Shown here piece by piece: positions 1 through 8,685 of a DNA stretch of 64,000 nucleotides. Below the pieces are notes generated by a model, which searched no databases, was not told the DNA's origin, and saw nothing but the letters and a program-made list of their open reading frames with translations. This DNA comes from Halomonas sp. 1513. Lineage in GTDB: Bacteria > Pseudomonadota > Gammaproteobacteria > Pseudomonadales > Halomonadaceae. Position numbers and translations under genes: made by a program. Positions within the stretch are counted from its first letter, which is position 1. The number at the start of each line of letters is the position of its first letter. Location of the stretch: NCBI GenBank assembly GCA_001971685.1, contig CP019326.1, positions 2,790,001 through 2,854,000 of the forward strand, given 5' to 3'.

Positions 1-107
1 TTTGAGCACCGACTCACTAGCGCCCAGTCGCTGGTACCTTGCGGGTCGCTTCAATCACCCGATTGAGATAGCCTCATTGTCGCTTCCAACCCGCTTGGTA
101 CCTCCCC

Positions 108-683
108 ATGCTCAGCCTGCGCCATCTCACTTTCGCCTTTCTCCTCAGTGTGTTGGGCGCTATACCTGCCAGCACCCAGGCTAACGAGGCAACCTGGCAG
201 GCGCTGCAGGAGGGCGGCCTGGTGATTCTGATGCGCCATTCGCTGGCGCCGGGTGTCGGTGATCCGACTGGGTTCGAGCGTGGCCGCTGTGACACGCAGC
301 GCAACCTTTCCGCCGACGGGCGTGCCCAGGCCGAGGCGGCCGGCCGGGCGTTACGCCAGCGAGACGTCCCGATTGCGGCGGTGTTCTCGTCTCAGTGGTG
401 TCGGGCCTTGGATACCGCCGAGCTAATGGATGTCGGTGAGGTAGCAGCGTCGCAGTGGCTTGACTCCTTCTTCCGTGAACGTAGCGAACAAGCTGAGCGC
501 ACCAGGAGCGCCCGCGAGCGCATTCTGGGCTGGCAAGGCCCGGGTAACCTGCTACTGATAACGCATCAGGTGAACATCTCGGCGCTGGTTGGCGGCGGCG
601 TGGGGTCTGGCGAAATGATCGTGGTGCGCCCAGATGGCGACGATATGCAGCGGGTGGGACGGCTAAGCATTCGCGCTGATTAA
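108..683 (+). CDS. Exported histidine phosphatase superfamily protein
   Basis: The 191-residue product begins with a hydrophobic signal peptide (about residues 1-25, cleavage likely after ASTQA), so it should act in the periplasm. The mature part opens with the phosphohistidine motif LMRHS, where most family members have RHG, and the second catalytic histidine is probably in LLLITHQ near residue 152. The family transfers phosphate through the first histidine; the substrate here is unknown. It stands alone ahead of a VOC gene. I recognise the superfamily but not a specific enzyme. Confidence 0.8.
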   Translation: MLSLRHLTFAFLLSVLGAIPASTQANEATWQALQEGGLVILMRHSLAPGVGDPTGFERGRCDTQRNLSADGRAQAEAAGRALRQRDVPIAAVFSSQWCRALDTAELMDVGEVAASQWLDSFFRERSEQAERTRSARERILGWQGPGNLLLITHQVNISALVGGGVGSGEMIVVRPDGDDMQRVGRLSIRAD

Positions 684-782
684 GCAGCTGCCAATGTTTG
701 CCTGCCACCAGGTAGGTGTCGAAAGCGACTATGTTGAATCGATGTAGGGAGGTAGCACCAACAACACCCCTGGAGACCCACC

Positions 783-1220
783 ATGCAGCTTTCCACCTAC
801 CTGCTCTTCGACGGCAACTGCCGCGAAGCCTTCGAGTTCTACCAGCGTTGCTTCGACGCCAAGCTCGAGGCCGTATCCACCTACGCGGAGATGCCCGCCA
901 GCGAGGGCATGGACGTTCCCGCGGAAGCCAGCAACCTGGTCATGCATGCCCGGCTGCGCATCGCTGACCAGCTGTTGATGGCCTCGGATAATGCCCCCTT
1001 CTGCCCGGCGCCCTATGAAGGTATCAAGGGCGTGAGCATTGCGGTCGGTGTCGATTCGGTAGAGGAGGCCGAACGCCTCTTCAATGTCCTGGCCGACAGC
1101 GGCACCGTGCAGATGCCGCTCGAGGAAACCTTCTGGGCACACCGCTTCGGCATGCTAACGGACCGATTCGGTGTCGCCTGGATGATCAACTACGACAAGG
1201 AGGAGCAGGCCGCCGCCTAG
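783..1220 (+). CDS. VOC/PhnB-like superfamily protein
   Basis: The 145-residue protein has the PhnB-like start ([16 protein letters not shown]) and finish ([10 protein letters not shown]) of the glyoxalase/bleomycin-resistance fold. These proteins are usually cytosolic dimers of unknown substrate and often sit near stress regulators. The start at 783 has GGAG 10 bases upstream. It converges on arsH, and the two coding ends overlap by 4 bases. A second PhnB-like gene lies at 18093-18488. No specific reaction can be assigned. Confidence 0.8.
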   Translation: MQLSTYLLFDGNCREAFEFYQRCFDAKLEAVSTYAEMPASEGMDVPAEASNLVMHARLRIADQLLMASDNAPFCPAPYEGIKGVSIAVGVDSVEEAERLFNVLADSGTVQMPLEETFWAHRFGMLTDRFGVAWMINYDKEEQAAA

Positions 1221-1954
1221 CGCACTGCCGCCTTGTCCGTCACCGGATCGGCCTTGGCGCCGGCCGCTTCGCGGCGCTCCGAGTAACGGTCGACCAGAGG
1301 CTCGGCGTGAGGTCGCAGCAGCAGGGTAAAACGCACCAGCTCCTCCATCACATCGACGATACGGTCGTAGAGCGGCGAGGGCCGCATGCGCCCCGCCTCG
1401 TCGAATTCCTGGTAGGCCTTGGGCACGCTGGACTGGTTGGGGATGGTGAACATGCGCATCCAGCGCCCCAGCAGGCGCAGGGTATTCACCGCGTTGAACG
1501 ACTGCGAGCCGCCGCTGACCTGCATGACCGCCAGGGTACGCCCCTGGGTGGGGCGTACCGCCCCCATGCTCAGCGGCAGGTGGTCGATCTGGGTTTTCAT
1601 TACGCCGGTGATCTGGCCGTGGCGCTCGGGGCTGCACCACACCTGCCCCTCCGACCAGATGGCCAGCTCGCGAAGTTCGCGCACAGAAGGGTGATCGTCG
1701 CCAGCCACCTGGTCCGGCAGCGGCAGGTCGGAAGGGTCGAAGATACGCGTCTCGGCGCCGAAGTGGCGCAGCAGCCGTGCGGCCTCCTCCACTGCCAGGC
1801 GCGAGAAGGAGCGCTCGCGCAGCGAACCGTAGAGCAGCAGGATGCGCGGCGGATGCCCCAGCGGATCGGGCAGGCCCTGGCCAGGGGGCTGGCGAGCGAA
1901 ACGCTCATCAAGCGCGGGCAGGTAATCGGGGTCAGACAGCGTGCGAAGCCTCAT
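1217..1954 (-). CDS. arsH: ArsH NADPH-dependent FMN reductase (organoarsenical resistance)
   Basis: The 245-residue protein carries the flavodoxin-like FMN phosphate loop ([14 protein letters not shown], about residues 38-51). It also has the ArsH-type block around [12 protein letters not shown] and the C-terminal [11 protein letters not shown]. ArsH oxidises trivalent organoarsenicals with NADPH/FMN and is cytosolic. The ATG overlaps the stop of the upstream MFS gene (ATGA, 1951-1954) and is preceded by GGAGG, so the two are translationally coupled. Together with the PadR gene this forms a small putative arsenic module, although no arsC, acr3 or arsR is visible here. Confidence 0.88.
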   Translation of the reverse strand: MRLRTLSDPDYLPALDERFARQPPGQGLPDPLGHPPRILLLYGSLRERSFSRLAVEEAARLLRHFGAETRIFDPSDLPLPDQVAGDDHPSVRELRELAIWSEGQVWCSPERHGQITGVMKTQIDHLPLSMGAVRPTQGRTLAVMQVSGGSQSFNAVNTLRLLGRWMRMFTIPNQSSVPKAYQEFDEAGRMRPSPLYDRIVDVMEELVRFTLLLRPHAEPLVDRYSERREAAGAKADPVTDKAAVR

Positions 1955-3114
1955 GTCGCCTCCTTCATGGCGTGGGTTTGCAGAACGAGCAGCGCCACCA
2001 GGGCGGCGAGCCCCAGGGCGGAGGAGAACAGTAGCGCCTGGGTGCCAAAGCGCTCGATCAGCAGGGCGAAGGTGAGCGGCGCCAGCGCCTGGCCGAAGCG
2101 TGCCGGCACCATCAGCACGCCCTGGCGCAGGCCATAGCCGTGCGGGCCAAAGATGGCCAGCGGCAGCGTGCCCTTGGCGATGGTGAGAATGCCGTTACCG
2201 GCGCCGTGCAGCAGCACGAACAGCGTGGCCAAGGGCGCCCCCAGCGTCATCACGCCGAGCGCTCCTATGGGGTGGGCGATCACCGCCAGCTTGGCCGAGA
2301 GCAGCGGATGGAAACGCTGCAGTAGCGAGAACTCGAGCAGACGCGCCGCCACCTGCGCCGGCCCCACCAGCGCCGCGGCGGCAATGGCACCAGCAGGCGA
2401 CAGGCCTGCGATCTGCAGCAACCATGGCAGGTGCGCCGCCATGCCGGTACTGACGAACCAGGTCACTGCGAAGACGAAGGCCAGCAGCGCCATGGGCAGC
2501 CAGGTCGTCTCCCCTTCGGCCGCGGACGCCTCGGTTCGGGGAGCGGGCGGTTGGATGCCGAAGGGAATCAACAGGCGGTTGAGCGGCAGGCCCAGCAGCA
2601 GGTGCACCGCCGCCCAGGTGAAGCAGGCGTTCTGCCAGCCGAATTCGGCGTTGAGCCAGCCGGTGATCGGCCAGCATACCGTGCTGGCAAAGCCCGCCAG
2701 CAGTGAAATACCGGTGATGGGGCCGCGCGCCTCGCGGCCGTAGAGCCCGGCCAGGGTCGAGAAGGCCGACTCATAAAGCCCCATGCCCATGCCGACGCCG
2801 ATCACCAGCCACCCCACCCACAGCATCATGGGCCCGCTAGCCAGCCCCAGCAGCACCAGGCCCAGGGCGAACACCAGGCTCGACACCGTCAGTACGTCGC
2901 GTCCGCCGAAGCGGTCGATGCGCCGCCCCACCGCGGGCCCCAGAATCGCCGAGACCACCAGCGCCGAGGAGAACGCCGCGAATACCGTGCCGGTGGAAAG
3001 GCCGAGATCCTGCGCCATGGGCACGGCGAGAATCGCAGGCAGGTAATATGTCGAGCCCCAGGCCAGGGTCTGGGAGACACCCAGGGCAATGACCACACGG
3101 GTGCGGCTGTTCAC
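1951..3114 (-). CDS. MFS transporter coupled to arsH
   Basis: The 387-residue protein has the hydrophobic pattern of a 12-TM major facilitator and the loop motif [11 protein letters not shown] between TM2 and TM3. The coding start taken is GTG at 3112-3114. An internal GTG seven codons later is possible. A 19-base palindrome (3119-3137) lies directly against the start and overlaps the likely Shine-Dalgarno, so repressor binding would block expression. The 4-base overlap with arsH suggests efflux of an arsenical, but the substrate is inferred only from that neighbour. Confidence 0.8.
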   Translation of the reverse strand: MNSRTRVVIALGVSQTLAWGSTYYLPAILAVPMAQDLGLSTGTVFAAFSSALVVSAILGPAVGRRIDRFGGRDVLTVSSLVFALGLVLLGLASGPMMLWVGWLVIGVGMGMGLYESAFSTLAGLYGREARGPITGISLLAGFASTVCWPITGWLNAEFGWQNACFTWAAVHLLLGLPLNRLLIPFGIQPPAPRTEASAAEGETTWLPMALLAFVFAVTWFVSTGMAAHLPWLLQIAGLSPAGAIAAAALVGPAQVAARLLEFSLLQRFHPLLSAKLAVIAHPIGALGVMTLGAPLATLFVLLHGAGNGILTIAKGTLPLAIFGPHGYGLRQGVLMVPARFGQALAPLTFALLIERFGTQALLFSSALGLAALVALLVLQTHAMKEAT

Positions 3115-3116
3115 CT

Positions 3117-3137
3117 TATACCTCGATCAACGAGGTA
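3117..3137. promoter_or_regulatory. Palindromic operator upstream of MFS-arsH
   Basis: TACCTCG-ATCAA-CGAGGTA is a perfect 7-base inverted repeat with a 5-base spacer, preceded by TA. The same TATACCTCGAT core occurs at 3606-3626 in front of the PadR gene. This is the expected layout for a repressor that controls itself and its downstream target. Assignment to PadR is inference. Confidence 0.7.
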
Positions 3138-3163
3138 TCGAGGCCTGAAAAAACGCCTTGGGC

Positions 3164-3595
3164 TCATTCTTCATGCTCCTCCTGGTTCACCCGATTAGCC
3201 GTCGCCACGCCCGCCATGCGGCGACTCTCGACGATGCAATCGGTGGCTTCCAGCCAGGCATCTACCGCTACCTGGAAGGCCTCCCGCCCCTTTTCCGTCA
3301 GCGCGTAGACCTTACGCGAGCGCCCCTGCACCACCTCCGCAGTGGAGCTCAGGTAGCCGCCCGCCTCGAACTCGTTGAGCATCGGGTAGACCGTGCCCTC
3401 CGAGGGGCTGCAGCAGCCCTTGGTGCTCTTCTCCACCGCCTGCACCACCTCGTAGCCGTGCATCGGCTTGCGATGCAGCACGCTGAGCACGAAGAACTTC
3501 GACAGCGACATCTTGATCGTGCCGTGCCAGTACGAAGGCTCGCTGTAGTCGGGAATCTTGCGGCCGGTGGCCGCATAAGGCGTTGTCTTGGTCAT
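3164..3595 (-). CDS. PadR-family transcriptional regulator with vicinal cysteines
   Basis: The 143-residue protein has a PadR winged-helix domain: MSLSKFFVLSVLHRKPMHGYEVV, then EGTVYPMLNEFEAGGYL, then RSRKVYALTEKG. A Cys-Cys pair lies in the loop just before the recognition-helix region (KGCCSPSEG, near residues 69-70), and a third Cys is near residue 127. It lies immediately upstream of, and in the same direction as, MFS-arsH, with the shared palindrome in front of both. No strong Shine-Dalgarno precedes the ATG at 3595, and an ATG at 3511 is an alternative. The likely role is repressor of the arsenic-linked pair. Confidence 0.85.
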   Translation of the reverse strand: MTKTTPYAATGRKIPDYSEPSYWHGTIKMSLSKFFVLSVLHRKPMHGYEVVQAVEKSTKGCCSPSEGTVYPMLNEFEAGGYLSSTAEVVQGRSRKVYALTEKGREAFQVAVDAWLEATDCIVESRRMAGVATANRVNQEEHEE

Positions 3596-3605
3596 GACGG
3601 AAATC

Positions 3606-3626
3606 TATACCTCGATGATCGAGGCG
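3606..3626. promoter_or_regulatory. Second copy of the PadR-type operator
   Basis: CCTCGATGATCGAGG (3610-3624) is a perfect 15-base palindrome preceded by TATA, matching the site at 3117-3137. It sits 11 bases upstream of the PadR start, which fits autorepression. Confidence 0.7.
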
Positions 3627-3720
3627 TCAATATTCTCGCATGTCGCCAAACGCCCTCCTGTCGAATCCGCCCCCATCAGGACGACTACCTCGTGCCAAGA
3701 CAGCAACAGGAGAACTTCTC

Positions 3721-4452
3721 ATGTCAGCGCACGATGCTATATCCCGTCCCGTCGTCTCTCGTGAAGAATGGATCGCCGCCCGCAAGGAGCTTCTGGCAAG
3801 GGAAAAGGAGCCCACCCGCCTCCGCGACGACCTGAACGCCAAGCGCCGCGCCTTGCCATGGGTAAAGGTCGATAAGGAGTATGCCTTCGATACGAACGAA
3901 GGCCGCAAGACGCTCGCCGAGTTGTTCGATGGACGCAGCCAGTTGATCGTCCACCATTTCATGTTCGGCCCCGGCTGGGGAGAAGGCTGCATCGGCTGTT
4001 CCTTCACGGCCGACCACATCGAAGGCACGCGGGTGCACCTCGAACACCACGACGTGAGCCTGGTTCGGGTCTCCCGCGCCCCGCTCGACGAAATCGAGGC
4101 TTACCGGCGGCGCATGGGCTGGCTGGTGACGTGGGTCTCCTCGCACGGCAGCGACTTCAACTACGACTACCAAGTCTCGTTCACTCCCGAAGCGATCGCC
4201 CAGGGAACGGTCACCTACAACTACGCCACGGCCAAGGTCTCGATCGAGGACCTGTCCGGCCTCAGCGTGTTCTATCGAAACGCCGATGGGGAAATCTTCC
4301 ACACCTACTCGACTTACGGGCGCGGCGACGAACTCGTCGACAGCACCTACATGCTGCTCGACATGACGCCCCACGGCCGCAACGAGACGGGGCCTCACCG
4401 CAACCTGATGGACTGGGTGAAGCGCCACGACGAGTACGAATCACCGGGATAA
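3721..4452 (+). CDS. DUF899 thioredoxin-like family protein
   Basis: The 243-residue product matches the DUF899 family. It has an N-terminal helical part (EEWIAARKELLAREKE), then FDGRSQLIVHHFMFGPGW with the C-x-x-C-like GCIGCSF, and later SRAPLDEIEAYRRRMGW and GSDFNYDY. The fold is thioredoxin-like and the function is not established. I chose ATG 3721 because AGGAG ends 8 bases upstream; a longer open frame to 3640 has no ribosome site. A paralogue lies at 18501-19205. Confidence 0.85.
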   Translation: MSAHDAISRPVVSREEWIAARKELLAREKEPTRLRDDLNAKRRALPWVKVDKEYAFDTNEGRKTLAELFDGRSQLIVHHFMFGPGWGEGCIGCSFTADHIEGTRVHLEHHDVSLVRVSRAPLDEIEAYRRRMGWLVTWVSSHGSDFNYDYQVSFTPEAIAQGTVTYNYATAKVSIEDLSGLSVFYRNADGEIFHTYSTYGRGDELVDSTYMLLDMTPHGRNETGPHRNLMDWVKRHDEYESPG

Positions 4453-4470
4453 GCTGCCCCACCGCCCATC

Positions 4471-5277
4471 TTACTGCTGAGGTTCGCGACCATACCGCCG
4501 CCGCACATGGTCAAGATAGCCGCCCGGGGTGACGCCGGTCACGGACTTGAAGTCGTGGATGAAGTGCGACTGGTCGAAATAGCCGGCGGTGAAGGCAGTA
4601 TCGGTCAAGGAAGTGGCACTCCCGCCCAGCTTGATCAGCTCGCGGCTATGGGCGACACGCAGCAGCCGGGCGTAGCGCTTGGGCGAAAGCCCCACGTGGC
4701 GCTGAAACAGCCGCTCCAGACGGCGCTGGCCAAACGGCAATTCCTCCACCAGCGCTGCGATGCTGACCTGGCCTTGGTGTTGCTGCAACCAGCCAAGCGA
4801 GAACACCAGCCCCGGCGGCACCGGCGCCGCGTTAAGCAGCCTGCCCAGCAGATATCCCTCCAGCAGTGCCAGGCGCCCGGCCAGGTCAGAGACCTGCCAC
4901 AGCCGCTCATGTAGCGTTTCGAGCTCGAGCCGGCGCAAGGCATCTCCCTGCGTCAGTCCCCCACCGGCCAGAGCCGACAACGCCTCACTAACGAAGGGAA
5001 ACGCCATGCCCGGCAGGAAGCGTACACCGAGCAGGTCCAGCGTTTCCCCCACCGCCAGCCGCGCCGTGCGCCGCTTGGGGCCATCGACCCAACAAGCGCC
5101 ACCCACTCGCTCACCGTCGCGCTCGAGCATGCCACCGAAATTGAACAGCAGGCCGGCGGCACCATCCGGATGTAGCAGCTCCACCCCCGCCGCTTCGCTA
5201 CTCGCTTGCCCCCTGGCCTGCCAGAAACACTGCAAGTAGGGACGCAGTGCCGCGCAAGGCTGGAACCGACGAAGCAT
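4471..5277 (-). CDS. AraC-family transcriptional regulator
   Basis: This is a 268-residue protein with an N-terminal sensing region (LHPDGAAGLLFNFGG) and a C-terminal double helix-turn-helix. The HTH is visible as VSIAALVEELPFGQRRLERLFQRHVG and then DTAFTAGYFDQSHFIHDFKSVTGVTP. The start is placed at ATG 5277 (MLRRFQPC), because 28 more in-frame codons would run into the divergent promoter region. It is divergent from the AhpD-like gene at 5377, the likely target. Confidence 0.85.
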   Translation of the reverse strand: MLRRFQPCAALRPYLQCFWQARGQASSEAAGVELLHPDGAAGLLFNFGGMLERDGERVGGACWVDGPKRRTARLAVGETLDLLGVRFLPGMAFPFVSEALSALAGGGLTQGDALRRLELETLHERLWQVSDLAGRLALLEGYLLGRLLNAAPVPPGLVFSLGWLQQHQGQVSIAALVEELPFGQRRLERLFQRHVGLSPKRYARLLRVAHSRELIKLGGSATSLTDTAFTAGYFDQSHFIHDFKSVTGVTPGGYLDHVRRRYGREPQQ

Positions 5278-5376
5278 CAGGCCTGCAGCAGAGCGACCAG
5301 CAGGTCGAAAACCTACAATGCCACCGCTGTCTGTCTGGCTAGAGTGGGACCCTACTTTCACTCAGGAGACCTCCCA

Positions 5377-5835
5377 ATGCGCATGAACTACTTCTCGGCC
5401 AGCCCCGAAGGCCTCAAGGCGATGCTCGGCCTACAGCAGCATGTCGCCAGCTCGGCAAAACAGGAAGCGCTGGGTGACGGCCTGATGGAGCTGGTCTATA
5501 CCCGCGTTTCACAGCTCAACGGCTGCGCCTACTGCATCGACATGCACACCAAGGACGCGCGCAAGGCCGGTGAAACCGAGCAGCGGCTCTACGCCCTCAG
5601 CGCCTGGCGCGAAACGCCCTTTTACACCGAGCGCGAGCGCGCCGCTCTCGCCTGGGCCGAGGCCAATACCCTGATTGCCGGCAACGGCATCGACGAGGCC
5701 TTGTACGAAGCCACCCGCGAGCACTTCTCCGCGAAGAGCCTGACCGATCTAACCCTGGCGGTCTGCACCATCAATGCCTGGAACCGCCTGGCAATCAGCT
5801 TTGCCGCCGAGGCCGGCAGCTACCAGCCCACGTGA
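5377..5835 (+). CDS. Carboxymuconolactone decarboxylase / AhpD-like peroxidase
   Basis: The 152-residue protein has the AhpD redox signature CAYCIDMH (Cys-x-x-Cys-x-x-x-His) near residue 50, and the family helices around RERAALAWAE and TDLTLAVCTINAWNR. Proteins of this type reduce peroxides through the Cys pair. ATG 5377 follows CAGGAG by 9 bases; the longer open frame from 5206 lies inside the AraC gene. Its divergence from the AraC regulator suggests a regulator-target pair responding to oxidative or aldehyde stress. Confidence 0.85.
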   Translation: MRMNYFSASPEGLKAMLGLQQHVASSAKQEALGDGLMELVYTRVSQLNGCAYCIDMHTKDARKAGETEQRLYALSAWRETPFYTERERAALAWAEANTLIAGNGIDEALYEATREHFSAKSLTDLTLAVCTINAWNRLAISFAAEAGSYQPT

Positions 5836-5868
5836 CTATTGCGTCGCGCCTTACCCTGCGGCACCGGC

Positions 5869-6708
5869 TCAATGCTCCAGGCTCACCGCCTGGCCGGTGA
5901 CGACGATGCCGCCAGTAAGCGGGACATCCACCTGCAGGCGGCTGGGCCGGCCCATGGCCTCGCCCTGCCGGATCGTCAGCTGGGCAGGCGCCTGTAGCAG
6001 GCCGGCATCGCGCAGGTAACCACCCAGCGCCGCGGCGGCCGCACCGGTGGCAGGGTCTTCCACCACACCGCCCACCGGGAACGGATCACGGGCGTGGAAG
6101 TGCCCTTCGCTCTCGCGCCATACCAGCTGCAGCGTGGTCAGCCCTTCACGCAGCATCAGCGCCTTGAGACGCTCGAAATCGTACTCGAGCCGTTCGAGGC
6201 GCTGCTGTGTCTTGCATGCCAGCACCAGGTGCCAGACTCCGGCATAGGCTCGCGCCGGCGGAACATCGAGATCGAGTTCATCCATCTGCCAACCGAGCAG
6301 TTCGCACACCGACTCGACCAATTCATACTCGGCGGGGCGAAACTCCGGCGTCACCGACACCAGCGACGCCCGCCACTCCCCTTTCACCTGATTGACCGTG
6401 ACGCTCACCTCGCCCACTGCCGTATCGAGCAGGTAGCTGCCCGCCCCGCTCAGCTGACCCATCAGCACACCGCTGGCCACCGTGGCATGGCCGCAGAAGC
6501 TCACCTCCGCCTCGGGGCTGTAGTAGCGCACCGTGCGACGCTCACCCTTGGACGGGGCGATAAAGGCGGTTTCGGAATAACCCACCTCTGCAGCGATACG
6601 CTGCATCTCGGCCGGCTCGGGCAGCGCCTCGCCCAACCACACCCCCGCAGGGTTGCCACCGCTCGGGGTATCGGTAAAGGCTGCAAGCCGATGGAGGGTA
6701 CCGCTCAT
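5869..6708 (-). CDS. PhzF-family isomerase/epimerase
   Basis: The 279-residue enzyme has the two-lobed PhzF architecture. The N-terminal FTDTPSGGNPAGVWL is followed by GYSETAFI with the catalytic Glu of the family, SFCGHATVASG, and the second-lobe DPATGAAAAALGGYL. It is related to diaminopimelate-epimerase-fold enzymes; the substrate is unknown. The start is ATG 6708, which GAGGAGAC precedes. The frame stays open to 7200, but that extension opposes a VOC gene and has no ribosome site. Confidence 0.85.
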   Translation of the reverse strand: MSGTLHRLAAFTDTPSGGNPAGVWLGEALPEPAEMQRIAAEVGYSETAFIAPSKGERRTVRYYSPEAEVSFCGHATVASGVLMGQLSGAGSYLLDTAVGEVSVTVNQVKGEWRASLVSVTPEFRPAEYELVESVCELLGWQMDELDLDVPPARAYAGVWHLVLACKTQQRLERLEYDFERLKALMLREGLTTLQLVWRESEGHFHARDPFPVGGVVEDPATGAAAAALGGYLRDAGLLQAPAQLTIRQGEAMGRPSRLQVDVPLTGGIVVTGQAVSLEH

Positions 6709-6855
6709 GGGAGTCTCCTCGGTGATAAAGGGTGCCCAATCATAGTAGGCGGAAGGGAAATGATAGAGCAGGCAGGACGATAGCGAAGCGACTATGTTTA
6801 AGCATTTCGTAGCCCTGCACCGGCCACGCACAACAACACACCCCCGAGGCGCCAG

Positions 6856-7206
6856 ATGAAAGTCAAACGCATCATGTCCAACTCGGCCACATCGGATCTC
6901 GACAAGGCTGCTACCTTCTATGGTGACATTCTGGGTCTCGATCTGCTCATGGATCACGGCTGGTTTCGAACCTACGGCTCGGACGAGAAAATGATGGTTC
7001 AGGTGAGCTTCGGCACCGAGGGTGGCTCCGGTACACCGGTGCCCGATCTCTCCATCGAAGTCGACGATATCGAAACGGCACAGGCACGCTTCGAGAAGGC
7101 CAGCATACCCATCGAATACGGACCGGTAAGCGAGCCCTGGGGCGTGCGAAGGTTCTACGTTCGAGACCCGTTCGGCAAGCTCATCAATATCCTGCAGCAT
7201 GAGTGA
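6856..7206 (+). CDS. VOC family (glyoxalase-like) protein
   Basis: The 116-residue single-domain protein runs from KRIMSNSATSDLDKAATFYGDILGLDLLMDHGW to the terminal VRDPFGKLINIL, a typical glyoxalase/dioxygenase fold half. No set of metal ligands is complete enough to name a reaction. It is followed directly by a small conserved gene at 7250, which may be cotranscribed. The promoter region upstream (around 6783) repeats the GCGACTATGTT string that also precedes the PhnB-like gene at 783. Confidence 0.8.
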   Translation: MKVKRIMSNSATSDLDKAATFYGDILGLDLLMDHGWFRTYGSDEKMMVQVSFGTEGGSGTPVPDLSIEVDDIETAQARFEKASIPIEYGPVSEPWGVRRFYVRDPFGKLINILQHE

Positions 7207-7249
7207 GCCATTTGCTCAGAACATTCTCCGTGCAGATTGGGAGGGAGCC

Positions 7250-7519
7250 ATGGACGAAGACCTGGACAAGATGACCCGCGAACAATTGATCGCAGAAGCC
7301 AAGCGGCTACGCCAAGGCATTCGTGAGCACCGCGACTGTAGCGGGCACGATCTGTGCTGGCACCACCCAGCCCTCTGGGCATTGCTGCCCGACAAGAGCG
7401 ACCCGGTTCCCGTGGTACCTGAATGGCCGGAATTCATCCGTGGCTGCATCAAGTACCGGCAGTCACTCGATGAACAGATGCCAAACGCCCCGCGTACCGA
7501 TGAGCCGTATGGTGAATAG
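7250..7519 (+). CDS. Small conserved hypothetical protein
   Basis: This is an 89-residue acidic protein with the recognisable stretch MTREQLIAEAKRLRQGIREH, then SGHDLCWHHPALWALLPDK and PEWPEFIRGCIKYRQSLD. I recall this as a widespread conserved family without known function. The conserved Cys and His residues (DLCWHH) could bind metal. ATG 7250 has GGGAGGG a few bases upstream; the open frame extends to 7199, overlapping the VOC stop. Confidence 0.7.
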   Translation: MDEDLDKMTREQLIAEAKRLRQGIREHRDCSGHDLCWHHPALWALLPDKSDPVPVVPEWPEFIRGCIKYRQSLDEQMPNAPRTDEPYGE

Positions 7520-7544
7520 CCCTACTGCCCAACTGGACCGTCAA

Positions 7545-8423
7545 CTAGGCCGACGCCTCGACTAGCGACTCAGCCCGCCTCAGCAGCGCCGCTTCCTGGT
7601 GCGGCGCAAGCACAAGGCCGAAGCGCTTGCGCAGTATCTGCGGCAGCGCCTCGGCATCGAGTCGCTGCAGTTCAGGCGCCTCGCCGGGACGGAAGATCTT
7701 CAGCTCCAGATCGGTCAACGCCAGGCGCTCCTCAGCGCCGTTGTGCTGGGCGACGATGCGGCGCACGAAGGGCGAGTCCGGATGATGGGAGACGAGATAG
7801 TTCTGCTCTTCAAAGTCGGCACGGTAGTAAGGCTCGTCGCTGAACTGGTAGAGACTGAACCAGCCGCCGTGGCGGTGATGGCGCAGCAGCCAGTACCCCA
7901 GCGATGAGCGCTCCAGCCGATACTCCCAGCGGCCGTGGCGCGCCTCGACGCCCTCGTCGAGACGGATCGGCTCGCGCGGCCCAACGTTGCCGACCCCCAC
8001 ATCGACCAGCCACTGATGCCCCGCCACGGTGACGTTAAGGATGGTGTGCCCGAGTGGCGTCACCTTGTCCGCATCGTCGCCCATCAGTATCCGCGCACTG
8101 CGCCCTTCGACGACGAAGCCGAGCCGATCAAGCACCGTGGCAAACAGGATATTCTGCTCGTGGCAGTAGCCACCCCACCGCCGCCTCACCAGCTTGTCCT
8201 GCAGGCTCTCCAGGTCGAGGCGGATCTTGCCGCCGGTGACGATCTCGAGATTTTCGAAGGGCACCGCCGCGAGATGCGCACGCTGCAGCTCGTGCAGCGT
8301 ACTCAACGTCGGGGTTAGTGGTCCGCGATAATCGATGCGCGCCAGGTAGGCGTCGAGGTCAAGCGGCGATGTTTCCCACCGAGCCGAATCGTGAAGAGCG
8401 GATCGAGGCAGCGTAGCGGTCAT
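7545..8423 (-). CDS. nat: Arylamine N-acetyltransferase
   Basis: The 292-residue enzyme has the catalytic triad context of the NAT family: Cys in RRWGGYCHEQN, His in LGHTILNV and Asp in WLVDVGVG. It also has the N-terminal VPFENLEIVTGG. It moves acetyl from acetyl-CoA to arylamines or hydrazines in the cytosol. The start is ATG 8423 (MTATLP), with GGGAG upstream; the frame runs on to 8498 without a ribosome site. It appears to be a single-gene unit. Confidence 0.87.
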   Translation of the reverse strand: MTATLPRSALHDSARWETSPLDLDAYLARIDYRGPLTPTLSTLHELQRAHLAAVPFENLEIVTGGKIRLDLESLQDKLVRRRWGGYCHEQNILFATVLDRLGFVVEGRSARILMGDDADKVTPLGHTILNVTVAGHQWLVDVGVGNVGPREPIRLDEGVEARHGRWEYRLERSSLGYWLLRHHRHGGWFSLYQFSDEPYYRADFEEQNYLVSHHPDSPFVRRIVAQHNGAEERLALTDLELKIFRPGEAPELQRLDAEALPQILRKRFGLVLAPHQEAALLRRAESLVEASA

Positions 8424-8612
8424 ATGTGAAGACTCCCTATCCCAGCGGCACACCGCCGCTGATGGCCTTGCCATGCCGACACATAAGGGCCGGCCCACTC
8501 TTCGGAGCCTAATACCTAAAGTTCAGTTGAGATCAATGAAACCGCAGGCTATCGCCGTCATAGCGACCGCCAATGCTGACTTTCATCCCGTATCGCGGAC
8601 TATCACACCGTC

Positions 8613-8643
8613 GAGGAGGCAGCAATTGCTTACCTGCCTCCTC
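8613..8643. terminator. Hairpin downstream of ectD
   Basis: GAGGAGGCAG and CTGCCTCCTC form a perfect 10-base stem around an 11-base loop, 43 bases beyond the ectD stop. There is no T tract on either strand, so intrinsic termination is doubtful. It may instead protect the transcript end. Confidence 0.35.
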
Positions 8644-8685
8644 AACGAATGAACGTCACTCAGCCAACGCGACCAGGTGCGTCGC

